From Fabrea salina (lineage: Eukaryota > Ciliophora > Heterotrichea > Heterotrichida > Fabreidae): a DNA stretch of 64,000 nt. Within the stretch, counting starts at the first letter, position 1. The number at the start of each line of letters is the position of its first letter. A program made the position numbers and the translations under genes. Of the stretch, positions 17,144 through 25,629 are shown piece by piece. The stretch is taken from the NCBI GenBank assembly GCA_022984795.1, contig JALIHJ010000007.1:269816-333815 (forward strand), given 5' to 3'. The notes under the pieces were generated by a model. It was not told the origin of the DNA and searched no databases. It worked only from the letters and a program-made list of their open reading frames with translations.

Positions 17144-17875
17144 TTATATTTGGTTATTGAATCCAAGGTGTTCTTGGAATATGGGGAGTTGGCTTATATA
17201 GTTCTTAGCAGACTCACTAAAGTCTTCTGAGATTTCTAAGATCTCAGCTAAGTGTTCTTTACTGCACTTCCTTTGGAGTTTTTCGTTTAAAAAAGGGTCA
17301 TCCTTAAAAAGCTTTAACATAATATCACCTATCAGTCTCTTCATAAAAGGTTCATTGTTTTTAAAAATCCTAAAAACAGTATTAAAAGTAATTTTTTGTT
17401 TTATTTCAACTTTGAGTTCAGGTATTTCCAAAAGCTGGTCTAAGGTGTGGAGTCCCCAAAAGGTTTCTTCTTTAGTCCCTTGGATACTGTTTACTACTGA
17501 GTTGAATATTTTAGGTTCCATAATTACCCCTTGCTTGAGACTCTCACACCAGAAGTATAAAGTAGCACAGAACAGACTTCTTCTAGTAATTGGGTAAGGC
17601 CAAGCCTTTTGCCTCAGCATAGTTCCTAAGTCCTCTTCAGACACTAAGTTGTCGTAAACGTACTGCTGAGTAATGTACTTCCTTGTTTTCAAACTCAAGG
17701 CGTCTTGGAAAGACTCATCAGAGTTGCTGTACCTCTCCGAAATAGTTTCTAAGCTTGAAGAGTACCTAACCAACAAAGCTTCTTTTTTCAAAGAGTGCAC
17801 TAGAAGTCCTTTGTTCCTGGTTGGCTTGTTAAACCGAGTGCTGGTGTCCCTTTCTTTACAACAATGGTTACCCAT
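17144..17875 (-). CDS. lipid-anchored protein, unknown
   Basis: 243 aa from ATG 17875. This start is preferred over the in-frame ATG at 17893 because it gives MGNHCC, a strong myristoylation plus dual-palmitoylation signal, and follows an AT-rich TATATTAATG context. The body is predicted helical without TM segments or catalytic motifs (TLYFWCESLKQG, FWGLHTLDQLLEIP). No family is recognised; an armadillo-like helical domain is possible. A perfect 15-nt intron consensus lies in phase 1 at 17244-17258 (GTAAAGAACACTTAG on the coding strand), so the true product may be 5 residues shorter. Confidence 0.65.
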   Translation of the reverse strand: MGNHCCKERDTSTRFNKPTRNKGLLVHSLKKEALLVRYSSSLETISERYSNSDESFQDALSLKTRKYITQQYVYDNLVSEEDLGTMLRQKAWPYPITRRSLFCATLYFWCESLKQGVIMEPKIFNSVVNSIQGTKEETFWGLHTLDQLLEIPELKVEIKQKITFNTVFRIFKNNEPFMKRLIGDIMLKLFKDDPFLNEKLQRKCSKEHLAEILEISEDFSESAKNYISQLPIFQEHLGFNNQI

Positions 17876-17902
17876 TAATATAAAGTACATCATAATGTTT
17901 AA

Positions 17903-18148
17903 TTACCAATTAGACAAAGGGTGGAGTTTTGTGGGAGCTTTGAGGAGTTCAAACTTAAACCAAGGCTCCACTGAGGGCAGTTCTTTGCAAGGAGGCCCTG
18001 AGTACTCTATGTAGGACAAAAACATAAAAAGTGCAGAATTGAATATTTCTTCTAGCGGTTTGTTTGACCTGCACCTTGCACAGCTTGACCTGAAGCACAA
18101 GTTCAAAAGTCCACACAGTCTGCAGATCCAGTCATTCAAGTCTGCCAT
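17903..18148 (-). CDS. small RanBP2-type zinc-finger protein
   Basis: 81 aa. The N-terminus has a single zinc-ribbon pattern W-x-C-x2-C-x10-C-x2-C (DWICRLC … SCARC, residues 7-26), like RanBP2/NZF fingers that bind ubiquitin or single-stranded RNA. The asparagine typical of the class is present (LLNLC). The remaining ~50 residues are hydrophobic/aromatic and of unknown fold. It ends 27 bp before the next minus-strand start. Confidence 0.6.
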   Translation of the reverse strand: MADLNDWICRLCGLLNLCFRSSCARCRSNKPLEEIFNSALFMFLSYIEYSGPPCKELPSVEPWFKFELLKAPTKLHPLSNW

Positions 18149-18193
18149 AAATTAAATATACCCCCTAGCAAAGGTTACATCATTGTTGAAAAA

Positions 18194-19663
18194 ATGGTTT
18201 ACCTTTCTAAAGGCTTTTTGAAGTTAGGCCCTAAGTTAAACCTGGCGTACTTGATTACAGTTAACATGATCATTTACGTGGACAGGGGAGTAGTTTCTGG
18301 AATTCTTTCGATACTCAAAGAATCGAAGGACGGCGGACTGAATCTGAATGACTTGGAAGCTGGAGTCCTCGGGTCTATATTTATGCTTGGATACATGGTA
18401 GCAAGTCCTATTTTCGCCAACAGTGCACAGAAAGTCCATCCTATTTCTTTGATGGCCATAGGCCTGATGATTTGGTCAGGTGCAGTAATTGTAGCGGGGA
18501 CTACTGGTGAGTACTACTCACTAACTGTGGCAAGGGCTTTTACTGGTGTAGGAGAGGCTTCTTTTGTGTCACTTGCGCCTCCTGTGATTCTTGACTCTTC
18601 TCCTCCAGGGAAGTCAACCACTTGGCTTTCGATGTTTTATGCTTGTGTGCCTGTAGGTTACGCCATTGGGTTTGTCTACGGAGACGCAGTTACTTCAGCC
18701 ATGGGGGACTGGAGATGGGCTTTTGTCTTTGAAGCTATAGTAATGGCTCCTTTGATTGTGATTGCGTGGATTATGTACAAAGACCCTTCTTTAGTCAAAA
18801 CTAAAGAAAACTCCGAAGAACAACTTATAGAGGGAGAAAAGCAGTACGTGAGTCTTTCGGAACAAATAGTGACACTGCTCAAGAACCCTACTTTTGTCTT
18901 TTTAAGTTTAGGCTACGGAGCTTATACCTTTACAATTGGAGGGTTGGCCTTTTGGGGACCTGACTTTATTCACGAACAGTATGGGTTCAGCAACGCCTCT
19001 TCTACAGTAATAATGGGGGCTATTACTATATTTTCTGGAGTAGTTGCTACCTTAATAGGAGCTACTGTTGCTGATAAAATAGTTAAGCCCTACCAAACTC
19101 AGTTTGACCAAGGCATTATTACCAAAAGGGAACTAGAAACTACCAAAACTGAAAAAGAATGCTTGCTCCTAATCATAGTTACTTTTATAGGGAGTCTTTT
19201 GGGCCTAGCAGGAGCAATCATTTCAACGAAAGTTCCTTTTATAATACTTATAGGCTTGTCTGAGTTCTCAATATTCATGTAAGTGTTACTTAGGGGCACA
19301 GGTCCAGTTGGAATAGCTTTGATGAACTGTGTGACTGAAGAAAACAGAGGGCAAGCCAACGCTATTGCAATATTCGTGATGCATTTAACAGGGGACTTCC
19401 CTTCTCCCTTTGTAATTGGAGCTTTGTTTGGCACCATCGGAAGAACCAACGGAATGATCTTTTGCATGGGGTGGTTGTTGTTCTGCGTGACCTTTTGGGC
19501 TATTGCTTGGAACTGTTCAGTAAGTTTTACTTAGCGTTTCCCCGGAGAAACCTTTAAGTTCGTAGTGAAGAACTTTTGCAAACCTACTTCAAAGAGAGTC
19601 GAATACGAAACCAGAGACTCCGAGAAGTCTGAAGACACTGAATACTCAAATGGTAAGCTTTAG
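18194..19663 (+). CDS. spinster-type MFS transporter with two 15-nt introns
   Basis: Exons 18194-19278, 19294-19519 and 19535-19663; 479 aa after splicing. Both breaks fall exactly in GT…AG 15-mers and the joined frame is continuous (SIF-M-GTGPVG; WNCS-RFPGE). The protein has ~12 hydrophobic segments and MFS signatures: NMIIYVDRGVVSG in TM1, the TM2-3 loop, and ARAFTGVGEASFVSLAPPVI in TM4-5, as in Spns/spinster carriers. Family members export lysophospholipid, sphingosine-1-phosphate or sugars from lysosomes or the cell surface; the substrate here is unknown. The cytosolic tail, mostly from exon 3, is hydrophilic (~40 aa). Confidence 0.85.
19279..19293 (+). other. 15-nt intron (phase 2)
   Basis: GTAAGTGTTACTTAG, identical to the intron in the SERRATE gene at 28276. 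It splits an ATG codon (AT|G). Retention gives an immediate TAA. Confidence 0.95.
19520..19534 (+). other. 15-nt intron (phase 0)
   Basis: GTAAGTTTTACTTAG. Retention ends the frame at its own TAG; removal adds 42 residues of hydrophilic tail. Confidence 0.9.
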
Positions 19664-19686
19664 GGTAATTAACACTAAACTATTAC

Positions 19687-20718
19687 TTAAAGTTTCAGTA
19701 GTTGCAAAGATTTGTCGTAAGTAATGGCAACCCAATCTTGCTGCACAGCAGACCAGTTTAGCATGATGATTTCTGCCTCTGCTTTGTACATCATCATAGG
19801 TGCGTTTACTTGTCCTGTGCTTTGTTTCAAGTCCCATATTAACGCCTGGCAGTCGTCTCCTGCTGTGCAAATGTAACAGTTGGAGTTCGGTGCCCACGCA
19901 ATGGAATTGGCATACTGGGAGTGCCCACTGAGTTGCACTATAGGAACTCCAGGGTGGCGGGTGTCCAAAATAGTGACCAGGGGCGACTCCATAGAAATCA
20001 CTGCTAAGAAGTGAGGGTCAATTTTGTTCCAGGAGACCCGCATAATGGGGGTGCAATCTCTGTTTTCGTACATGATGGTGCACTGATTGAGGTCCCTTAA
20101 GTCAAACATCCTCACAGAGCCGTCCGCAGAAACACTTGTGAAGACACTTGAATCGTGGCCGAAAGCAATGTCGTTCACCTCTTTGGTGTGGGTGAGGATT
20201 TGCTTAAGCATGGTTTCACTTTCAATGTCCCAAATAGTGCAGGTGTTGTCTATGCTAGCTGTGCCTACCATGCTTAAGTTGTTGGGGTTCCAGTCGAAAC
20301 TTGTAAGGGGTCCTGAGTACTGAGTGTTGCGGGTGTTAACCAAATTAGCTACGTTCTTAATGCCGCCATTGCACTTCCAAATTCGCAAGCAGTCACTAGT
20401 GGTGGCAAACAAGTCCTCAGTGGTTCCCTGGAAGTCCGGAACCCACATTATTTTGGTAGGGGCGTAAGTGTGATTTGCCTCCCCAATGAGTTCAAATTTG
20501 TTTTGTTCTGGGTGGAGTTGTATGATTCGTAAGTAGTTGTCAGGGTGCTCTAGAAAGGACCCCATTGCAAGTCGGAAGTTTTGATTGGGGTGGTTCGAGA
20601 AATTAAAAGCATACACGTTCCAAGGAGCCGTGTACGTGTAAATTTCATTAGAGGTTTTCTCTTCTGGGTTAGCTTCTCCGTTGAGGTTTTCTTCGTCTTG
20701 GAGTTTGTGAGTGCTCAT
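19687..20718 (-). CDS. DCAF7: WD40 protein DCAF7/WDR68 (HAN11/TTG1 family)
   Basis: 343 aa from the ATG at 20718 (MSTHKLQ…). The frame runs open to 20793, but that would overlap the stop of the upstream gene. The family signature is strong: YTYTAPWNVYAFNFS near the N-terminus, then WD repeats (LTSFDWNPNNLSMVGTASID, NDIAFGHDSSVFTSVSADGS, SNCYICTAGDDCQALIWDL). DCAF7 is a highly conserved seven-bladed propeller that acts as an adaptor, best known for binding DYRK1/HIPK kinases and CUL4-DDB1. Two DYRK-like kinases are encoded in the same window. Confidence 0.93.
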   Translation of the reverse strand: MSTHKLQDEENLNGEANPEEKTSNEIYTYTAPWNVYAFNFSNHPNQNFRLAMGSFLEHPDNYLRIIQLHPEQNKFELIGEANHTYAPTKIMWVPDFQGTTEDLFATTSDCLRIWKCNGGIKNVANLVNTRNTQYSGPLTSFDWNPNNLSMVGTASIDNTCTIWDIESETMLKQILTHTKEVNDIAFGHDSSVFTSVSADGSVRMFDLRDLNQCTIMYENRDCTPIMRVSWNKIDPHFLAVISMESPLVTILDTRHPGVPIVQLSGHSQYANSIAWAPNSNCYICTAGDDCQALIWDLKQSTGQVNAPMMMYKAEAEIIMLNWSAVQQDWVAITYDKSLQLLKL

Positions 20719-20767
20719 CGACCTGTTAATTATAAGACATTTTATATAAGTACTTTGCATTTTAAGC

Positions 20768-22450
20768 TTAGTTATTAGTTGCCAGGGCTTCATTGATTTC
20801 CTCTAAAAACTCCTCAGCGTTTAGTCTGGCAAATGTGTTACTGAAGCAGCACTCCCTAATGATCTCTGTGAACTCTGGGTACTCCCTTTGGTAGAATTGC
20901 TCTAGTTGGTGTTTGTGTGGGTGGGACTTAACTTCTTCAAGTTGTCCTTCCTGAGTTCCTTTCCTTTTTGTCAGTAAATAATGGAGAAATAATCCTAAAG
21001 AATACATGTCGCCTGATTTGCTTGGTTCAGGTTCAGGCGGCTTCCAGTAGTCTCCGTAGCAGTCTAGGTCTAGCTTGGCTTTGCCTCCAATCACAAACAC
21101 GTTTTGGTCACTAATGCAAGAAAGAATTTTGTTTTTAAAGTGGGCGTACTCAACTGCCCTAGCAACTTCCTGGATAAGCGAAAGGTTACTGTTTTTTGGG
21201 TCTTCTTTGAGCCTTTGATTTCTGCTTCCTTGGAGCACAGTGTAGTACTTTCGTTTGTAAGCAAAGACTCCGTAAGTCTTAATGAACGAAGGATGCGTAA
21301 GTGGCAGTCTTTCGCGGTACTGGTGGTGGTTATAAGGAACTAGCCTTACTTGTTCTCCAAGGTAAGAACCTTCTAACTCTGAAAAGTTGTTATTCTTAGT
21401 ATTAACTCTGACTCCTTCTTTTATAGTATCAATCTCTTCAAACGTCTGGGCATTATCTAAGCAGTCTAAAATAAGTCCTGTCAAAAGTTCCTCAAATTCC
21501 TCCTCAAAGTTGTTTTCAAAGTCCAGTTTCAAGTAACTTTGCAATGGGGCCTTTTCAGAAATCCTTATTTCGTCAAACAAAACAAAAGTTGACGGAACCC
21601 TTGTGAACCAAATATTGAACTTCTTAAGTTCCAACTGGATACTTCTGAGCTTCGTGACTACTAAATGAATATTTTCAGCTAGGTAGATTTCATTACTTTT
21701 GTGATGCTCAAACACCTGGAAAGTTATTGAGTTTGTTTCTCGGTCTACTTCAACTGACTCAGATTCCCAGCAGTCTTTGGACCTTGACTTAAAGATTCTG
21801 TCCAAAAACTCCAGCTCTTCTCGGAACTCTTGTTCAGTATTGTAAGTAATGCGCCAAGGCTTCCTGAGTTCCCTGGCAAGTTCCCGCAGCTTTTGAGAAG
21901 AATTCAGCAGTAGAAAAGGTTCGCCTTCGGAAAAAGGCATTCTTTGTTTGCTGAGGTCCAGTAGTTCTTCAACAGAAAGCTGACTGCCTTCAAGAATTTT
22001 GTTGAACCCGTAAGAAAACCTTTTGTAAGAGTTGACTGAGTCACCAACAATGTGCTTGGGAAGGTTCCGGACTTCTACTGAGTTGAGTCCGACTGAGTAG
22101 TACCTAACTAAATACTCTACTTGGTTCTTTTCGTTCCAAGAAAACAAGCCTAGTTTCAGCTCTTTATTGCAAGCATTCATATAGTGACTTGCTTTTTGAA
22201 ACTGCTCTCCAGAAAAAGACCTGGCTACTTCTCTAACCGAAAATAAGAGTTTGAACTCCAAGCAGTTCTCTTTTGCAGAAGCAATTATTGGAAAAGTTCC
22301 CCAAATCCCTTCGCAAGTTTCTCCTTCGTCGTAGATTGCAAACAAGATTGAGTTGTCTTTTCCTGGTGATTCTTTGTACTTGGTGAACCCCATGTCCTTT
22401 ATGCCTGCAACTAGCAATTCATACATTTTATCGCTATTCAAGGATTCCAT
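20768..22450 (-). CDS. YbjN-like domain plus degenerate protein kinase
   Basis: 560 aa from ATG 22450 (MESLNSDK…, preceded by TATAAAA). Residues ~5-130 look like the YbjN / type III chaperone-like fold (AIYDEGETCEGIWGTFPII; ACNKELKLGLFSWNE; VEYLVRYYSVGL). The C-terminal ~180 residues resemble a kinase C-lobe (IQEVARAVEYAHFKNKILSC, SGDMYSLGLFLHYLLTKRKG, an APE/DxWSxG-like stretch), but the HRD Asp and a DFG motif are missing, so it is probably a pseudokinase. Domain calls are by eye. It resembles ciliate pseudokinases used as scaffolds. Confidence 0.6.
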   Translation of the reverse strand: MESLNSDKMYELLVAGIKDMGFTKYKESPGKDNSILFAIYDEGETCEGIWGTFPIIASAKENCLEFKLLFSVREVARSFSGEQFQKASHYMNACNKELKLGLFSWNEKNQVEYLVRYYSVGLNSVEVRNLPKHIVGDSVNSYKRFSYGFNKILEGSQLSVEELLDLSKQRMPFSEGEPFLLLNSSQKLRELARELRKPWRITYNTEQEFREELEFLDRIFKSRSKDCWESESVEVDRETNSITFQVFEHHKSNEIYLAENIHLVVTKLRSIQLELKKFNIWFTRVPSTFVLFDEIRISEKAPLQSYLKLDFENNFEEEFEELLTGLILDCLDNAQTFEEIDTIKEGVRVNTKNNNFSELEGSYLGEQVRLVPYNHHQYRERLPLTHPSFIKTYGVFAYKRKYYTVLQGSRNQRLKEDPKNSNLSLIQEVARAVEYAHFKNKILSCISDQNVFVIGGKAKLDLDCYGDYWKPPEPEPSKSGDMYSLGLFLHYLLTKRKGTQEGQLEEVKSHPHKHQLEQFYQREYPEFTEIIRECCFSNTFARLNAEEFLEEINEALATNN

Positions 22451-22538
22451 TTTTATAGATAAATTGCTTTCCAAATAATTTATCTTTGTGGTAAATGTGA
22501 AGTATTTTATAGATAATAAGTCTGTACAATTTACATTA

Positions 22539-23288
22539 TTATATATAGTTTTTGTGATCTTGAGGGTACTGTAAATTCGAAATACCAAAACGTTGGAAAA
22601 TAACTACTGTGAGATAATACTTCAAGGCCTTCCACTTCATTATACAAGAATAACTGTGAGAGTTGTCGCTGCAACACCTAAACTTAAACGACCTAATCAG
22701 GAAGCTGATGTTGTAATCGACAAAAAGTTCGTCGATAAAGGCCAAATAGAAACTCCTGATTTCGCAGTTATCCAGTAAAGCTCTTACGCACTCACTGTTG
22801 AAGCAAGAAAACTTAGGAACCTCCCTAGGGCGTTCTGTGCGCGGCCACACATCTGAGTCCACCACTCTTTGCAAACTTTCTGGAAAGTGCTGGCACATTC
22901 CTTCCAAAACCCTGAACCTGGTCCGCACAGTTTTCCCCTGGAGCACCTGCTTCATCACTGCTCTGAGTCCTCGGAACACATTCTTCACCAAGGACTCCTT
23001 GAAGTGCCGACCCCTTACTTCCCGGCCCTGCTTCAAAAAAGACCTGAACAAATGCGTCTCAGGGTCGCGTCGCCTTCCTCTGTGAGAAGGCACTGAACCT
23101 GTCTGAGTAAGGGTTTCGAAGGCTTGCTTCTCCGGCATAGAAGAAGAGTTTCCTTCGGAAGAAGTCATGGAATTTTGGGTGCTGAGCAAAGGACTGAAGT
23201 CATCTGGAAGGTTGTAGATGGATAAGTCTGTGTACAAGTTGTTGTAGCAGTGTTCAGGGAATATACTTATTTTGAAATCTTCCGCCAT
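22539..23288 (-). CDS. basic protein, unknown
   Basis: 249 aa, ATG in TATAAATG context. The first ~75 residues are acidic/Ser rich. The middle is strikingly basic (HRGRRRDPETHLFRSFLKQGR, VFRGLRAVMKQVLQGKTVRTR), suggesting nucleic-acid or nuclear interaction. The C-terminus is aromatic and Cys rich. No recognised family. Codon style in the middle is richer in G+C than neighbouring genes. The stop is 88 bp upstream of the YbjN/pseudokinase start. Confidence 0.55.
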   Translation of the reverse strand: MAEDFKISIFPEHCYNNLYTDLSIYNLPDDFSPLLSTQNSMTSSEGNSSSMPEKQAFETLTQTGSVPSHRGRRRDPETHLFRSFLKQGREVRGRHFKESLVKNVFRGLRAVMKQVLQGKTVRTRFRVLEGMCQHFPESLQRVVDSDVWPRTERPREVPKFSCFNSECVRALLDNCEIRSFYLAFIDELFVDYNISFLIRSFKFRCCSDNSHSYSCIMKWKALKYYLTVVIFQRFGISNLQYPQDHKNYI

Positions 23289-23502
23289 TTATAAGCAAAA
23301 GTTCCTAAGTTTTATTTTAGGTCAACTATGCTAGTCTAAGCTAGCAACTCACAGGAATAAGCGAAGCGGGAGTACTTCTGCAGGGATAGCCTGGAAGGCT
23401 GGAATATTCAGTCTAAAAAAACTTTAATTCCATATTGTAAATTCTGGCATATCTGGCATAGTTAATGCTTGTAGGAATAATACTTTAATAAAACGTATAA
23501 AA
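23289..23502. other. 214-bp divergent gap with hairpins and a 9-bp tandem repeat
   Basis: Between divergent genes. It contains an inverted repeat TGCTAG…CTAGCA near 23330-23347, a small AGCC…GGCT hairpin near 23388, and a perfect tandem TCTGGCATA x2 at 23443-23460. The downstream gene has TATAAAAATG. This is either promoter sequence or a small non-coding RNA; nothing decisive is seen. Confidence 0.3.
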
Positions 23503-23934
23503 ATGACAGAACAAGAACACTACTCCAAGTTATTTCAAGAAATATTCGACCCCAAAAACAGGGGATTTTTTAAAACCAGCGAAGTAGAAACTTTACTGAT
23601 CGCAAATGGCTATCTTGAAGAAAAGCAAGGAATCCTAGAACTACTCAGTTACCTCGAAGCTGACTCTGAAGGAAGAATCCGCACTGAAGACGTCAAAGAC
23701 CTCATGGAGCCTGACTTCGTTAGGTTCGACGAAGAAAACAACCTGGCAGATGTTTTTGCACTCTTTGACAAGGATGAGGACCAACAAATCTCTGTGGAGG
23801 ACCTTAAAACGTACGCTGCCGAACTAGGCTACCCTCTAACTGACAAGCAAGCTGCACTCATGATCAAAGCTTACGACTCAGACCGTGACTCTAAGATCAG
23901 TTTAGAAGACTTCATCTCAATCTTCAAAAAGTAA
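23503..23934 (+). CDS. calmodulin-like EF-hand protein
   Basis: 143 aa, close to calmodulin length (149). Four EF-hand units are visible. The two C-terminal loops are canonical (DKDEDQQISVED and DSDRDSKISLED, about residues 89-100 and 126-137). The two N-terminal ones are degenerate (DPKNRGFFKTSE lacks acidic ligands; EADSEGRIRTED starts with Glu). Ca2+ binding is thus expected mainly in the C-lobe, as in centrin/calmodulin-like regulators. The start lies in TATAAAAATG. Convergent with CCT2, 23 bp apart. Confidence 0.85.
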   Translation: MTEQEHYSKLFQEIFDPKNRGFFKTSEVETLLIANGYLEEKQGILELLSYLEADSEGRIRTEDVKDLMEPDFVRFDEENNLADVFALFDKDEDQQISVEDLKTYAAELGYPLTDKQAALMIKAYDSDRDSKISLEDFISIFKK

Positions 23935-23957
23935 CTAAGCAGACCTTAAGTTAGTAA

Positions 23958-25574
23958 TTAGTAACCTTCTCTTTTCCTTGGAGCGCACTTCACAATGTCA
24001 TCCACTCTTAGGATCATTTCAGCCGCTTCAGCAGCAGCCAGAAGAGCAGCTTCTTTGACTCTTAAGCACTCCTTGACTCCAAGCTGTTCCATGTCTCCAA
24101 CCTCGCCTTTGGCCATGTCTATGCCTGCAGAAGTGTTTCCTCCAGCAATTGAAGCTCTTAGTTGAGTAATTAACTCGGCACTGTCGTACCCTCCGTTGTC
24201 TGAAATAATAGTGGGCAAGTTCCTAAGGGCCCTTCCAAAAGACTCTACGGCCAAAGCTGTTTTTCCAGGGATGGTTTTGGCAAGTGAGTCAGTGGCCTCA
24301 GCCATCCTGACTTCAGAGTTGCCTCCTCCGTAAATAACCTTTTTGTTCTTGATGGTTTGTACTAACACACAAAGGGCGTCATGCAGACTCCTTTCAGCCT
24401 CGTCCAGCAAGTGAGAACTGGCTCCTCTCAGCACAATGGTGCTGGCTCTTCCTTCTTGACAGCCTGAAAACCTAATAACTTTGTCTTCTCCGAGCATGAT
24501 CTCGTCAACTAGTTCGCAAGTTCCTAGTGTGGCTGTTTCGGGGGAGTCGAAAGTAGACAAGATGTCTGCTCCCAACACTGCTGAAAGTCTTTCAACGCCT
24601 TCGAAGTCAGCATGTTCTATCACCATGACTCCGTCGTCGACCATCAAACTTTTGGGGTAGTCGTATATGAGTTGTCTGTTAATGAAAACTTGGGGTTTGT
24701 GTGCAAGGATTTTTTCTACTTTCCTCCTCATTTTTTCGCGCTCAGCTGCTTCGATTTCAGCTACTTTTTCGATGGAGTCAGCTTTGACTTTGGACCCGAA
24801 GATTTTAATTTTGTCGTAGTCCATTGGAGTGTTTGCAACCATGATTTTAGGCGAGACTTTGGAGTGCGGGGAGCCTGTAGCAATGGTTTTTTCCAAAATG
24901 AATCCTTCAGCCAGGAAAGAGTCCCTTAAGTTCCCACCAGGTTTCTTAATGATTTGGATGAGTTTCAGGTCGTCACTTCCTCCCAGTTTGAGAACAGCGT
25001 CCACAGCTAAGTTCACAAACAACTCCTTTTCTTGGACCAACAACTTAGAACTCAGAGTAGTCCCTGCAATGCTTTTCAAGTCGTTGCGGAAGTCCTCGTC
25101 AGTCCTTTCTACACCTAACTCCAACAAGACCTTGCGGGCTTCAGCAAGTGCCTGGCGCCAGCCTGCAATGATCACTTGGGGATGTACACGTGCGTGTGTG
25201 AGTCTTTCAGCTTCTCGGAGCAGTTCTCCAGCAAGCACTGCTACAGTGGTGGTGCCGTCGCCTACTTCGGAATCCTGGGTTTTGGAAATGTCAATAAGGA
25301 TCTGGGCAGCGGCGTTGTCCACGTAAACAGAATTCAGGATGGTGGCGCCGTCGTTGGTGACTCGGATGTTGTGGTCGGAAAAGTCCATAGGTTTGAGGAT
25401 CTTGTCCATGCCTTTGGGGCCCAAGGTGGTTTTGACTAAGTCTGCCACAGCAATTGCTCCTACGAAGGACGAAAGTCTGGCCATTTCTCCCCGGCTTTCT
25501 TCTGCTTCTTCATTTAAAATTTGTGGAGTGATGTTTCCTGCTTCGTCAAGTCTTCCTACGTAAGGGCCGCTCAT
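23958..25574 (-). CDS. CCT2: chaperonin CCT subunit beta
   Basis: 538 aa, full length. Group II chaperonin features: [12 protein letters not shown] near residue 50, [22 protein letters not shown] (~95-110), the apical region, and the C-terminal ATPase motif [26 protein letters not shown]. Subunit-specific sequence ([42 protein letters not shown]) matches the beta subunit. The complex folds actin and tubulin in the cytosol, a heavy demand in a ciliated cell. No intron. Ends KREGY. Confidence 0.97.
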   Translation of the reverse strand: MSGPYVGRLDEAGNITPQILNEEAEESRGEMARLSSFVGAIAVADLVKTTLGPKGMDKILKPMDFSDHNIRVTNDGATILNSVYVDNAAAQILIDISKTQDSEVGDGTTTVAVLAGELLREAERLTHARVHPQVIIAGWRQALAEARKVLLELGVERTDEDFRNDLKSIAGTTLSSKLLVQEKELFVNLAVDAVLKLGGSDDLKLIQIIKKPGGNLRDSFLAEGFILEKTIATGSPHSKVSPKIMVANTPMDYDKIKIFGSKVKADSIEKVAEIEAAEREKMRRKVEKILAHKPQVFINRQLIYDYPKSLMVDDGVMVIEHADFEGVERLSAVLGADILSTFDSPETATLGTCELVDEIMLGEDKVIRFSGCQEGRASTIVLRGASSHLLDEAERSLHDALCVLVQTIKNKKVIYGGGNSEVRMAEATDSLAKTIPGKTALAVESFGRALRNLPTIISDNGGYDSAELITQLRASIAGGNTSAGIDMAKGEVGDMEQLGVKECLRVKEAALLAAAEAAEMILRVDDIVKCAPRKREGY

Positions 25575-25629
25575 ATTTATTAGTTACTGAGTTAAGCACT
25601 AAGAATATAAGATTTAAATCCATTTTAAT

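Noticed and set aside
20719-20793. Longer N-terminus for DCAF7 from 20793
   Set aside because: It overlaps the stop of the upstream gene and the extra residues are not family-like.
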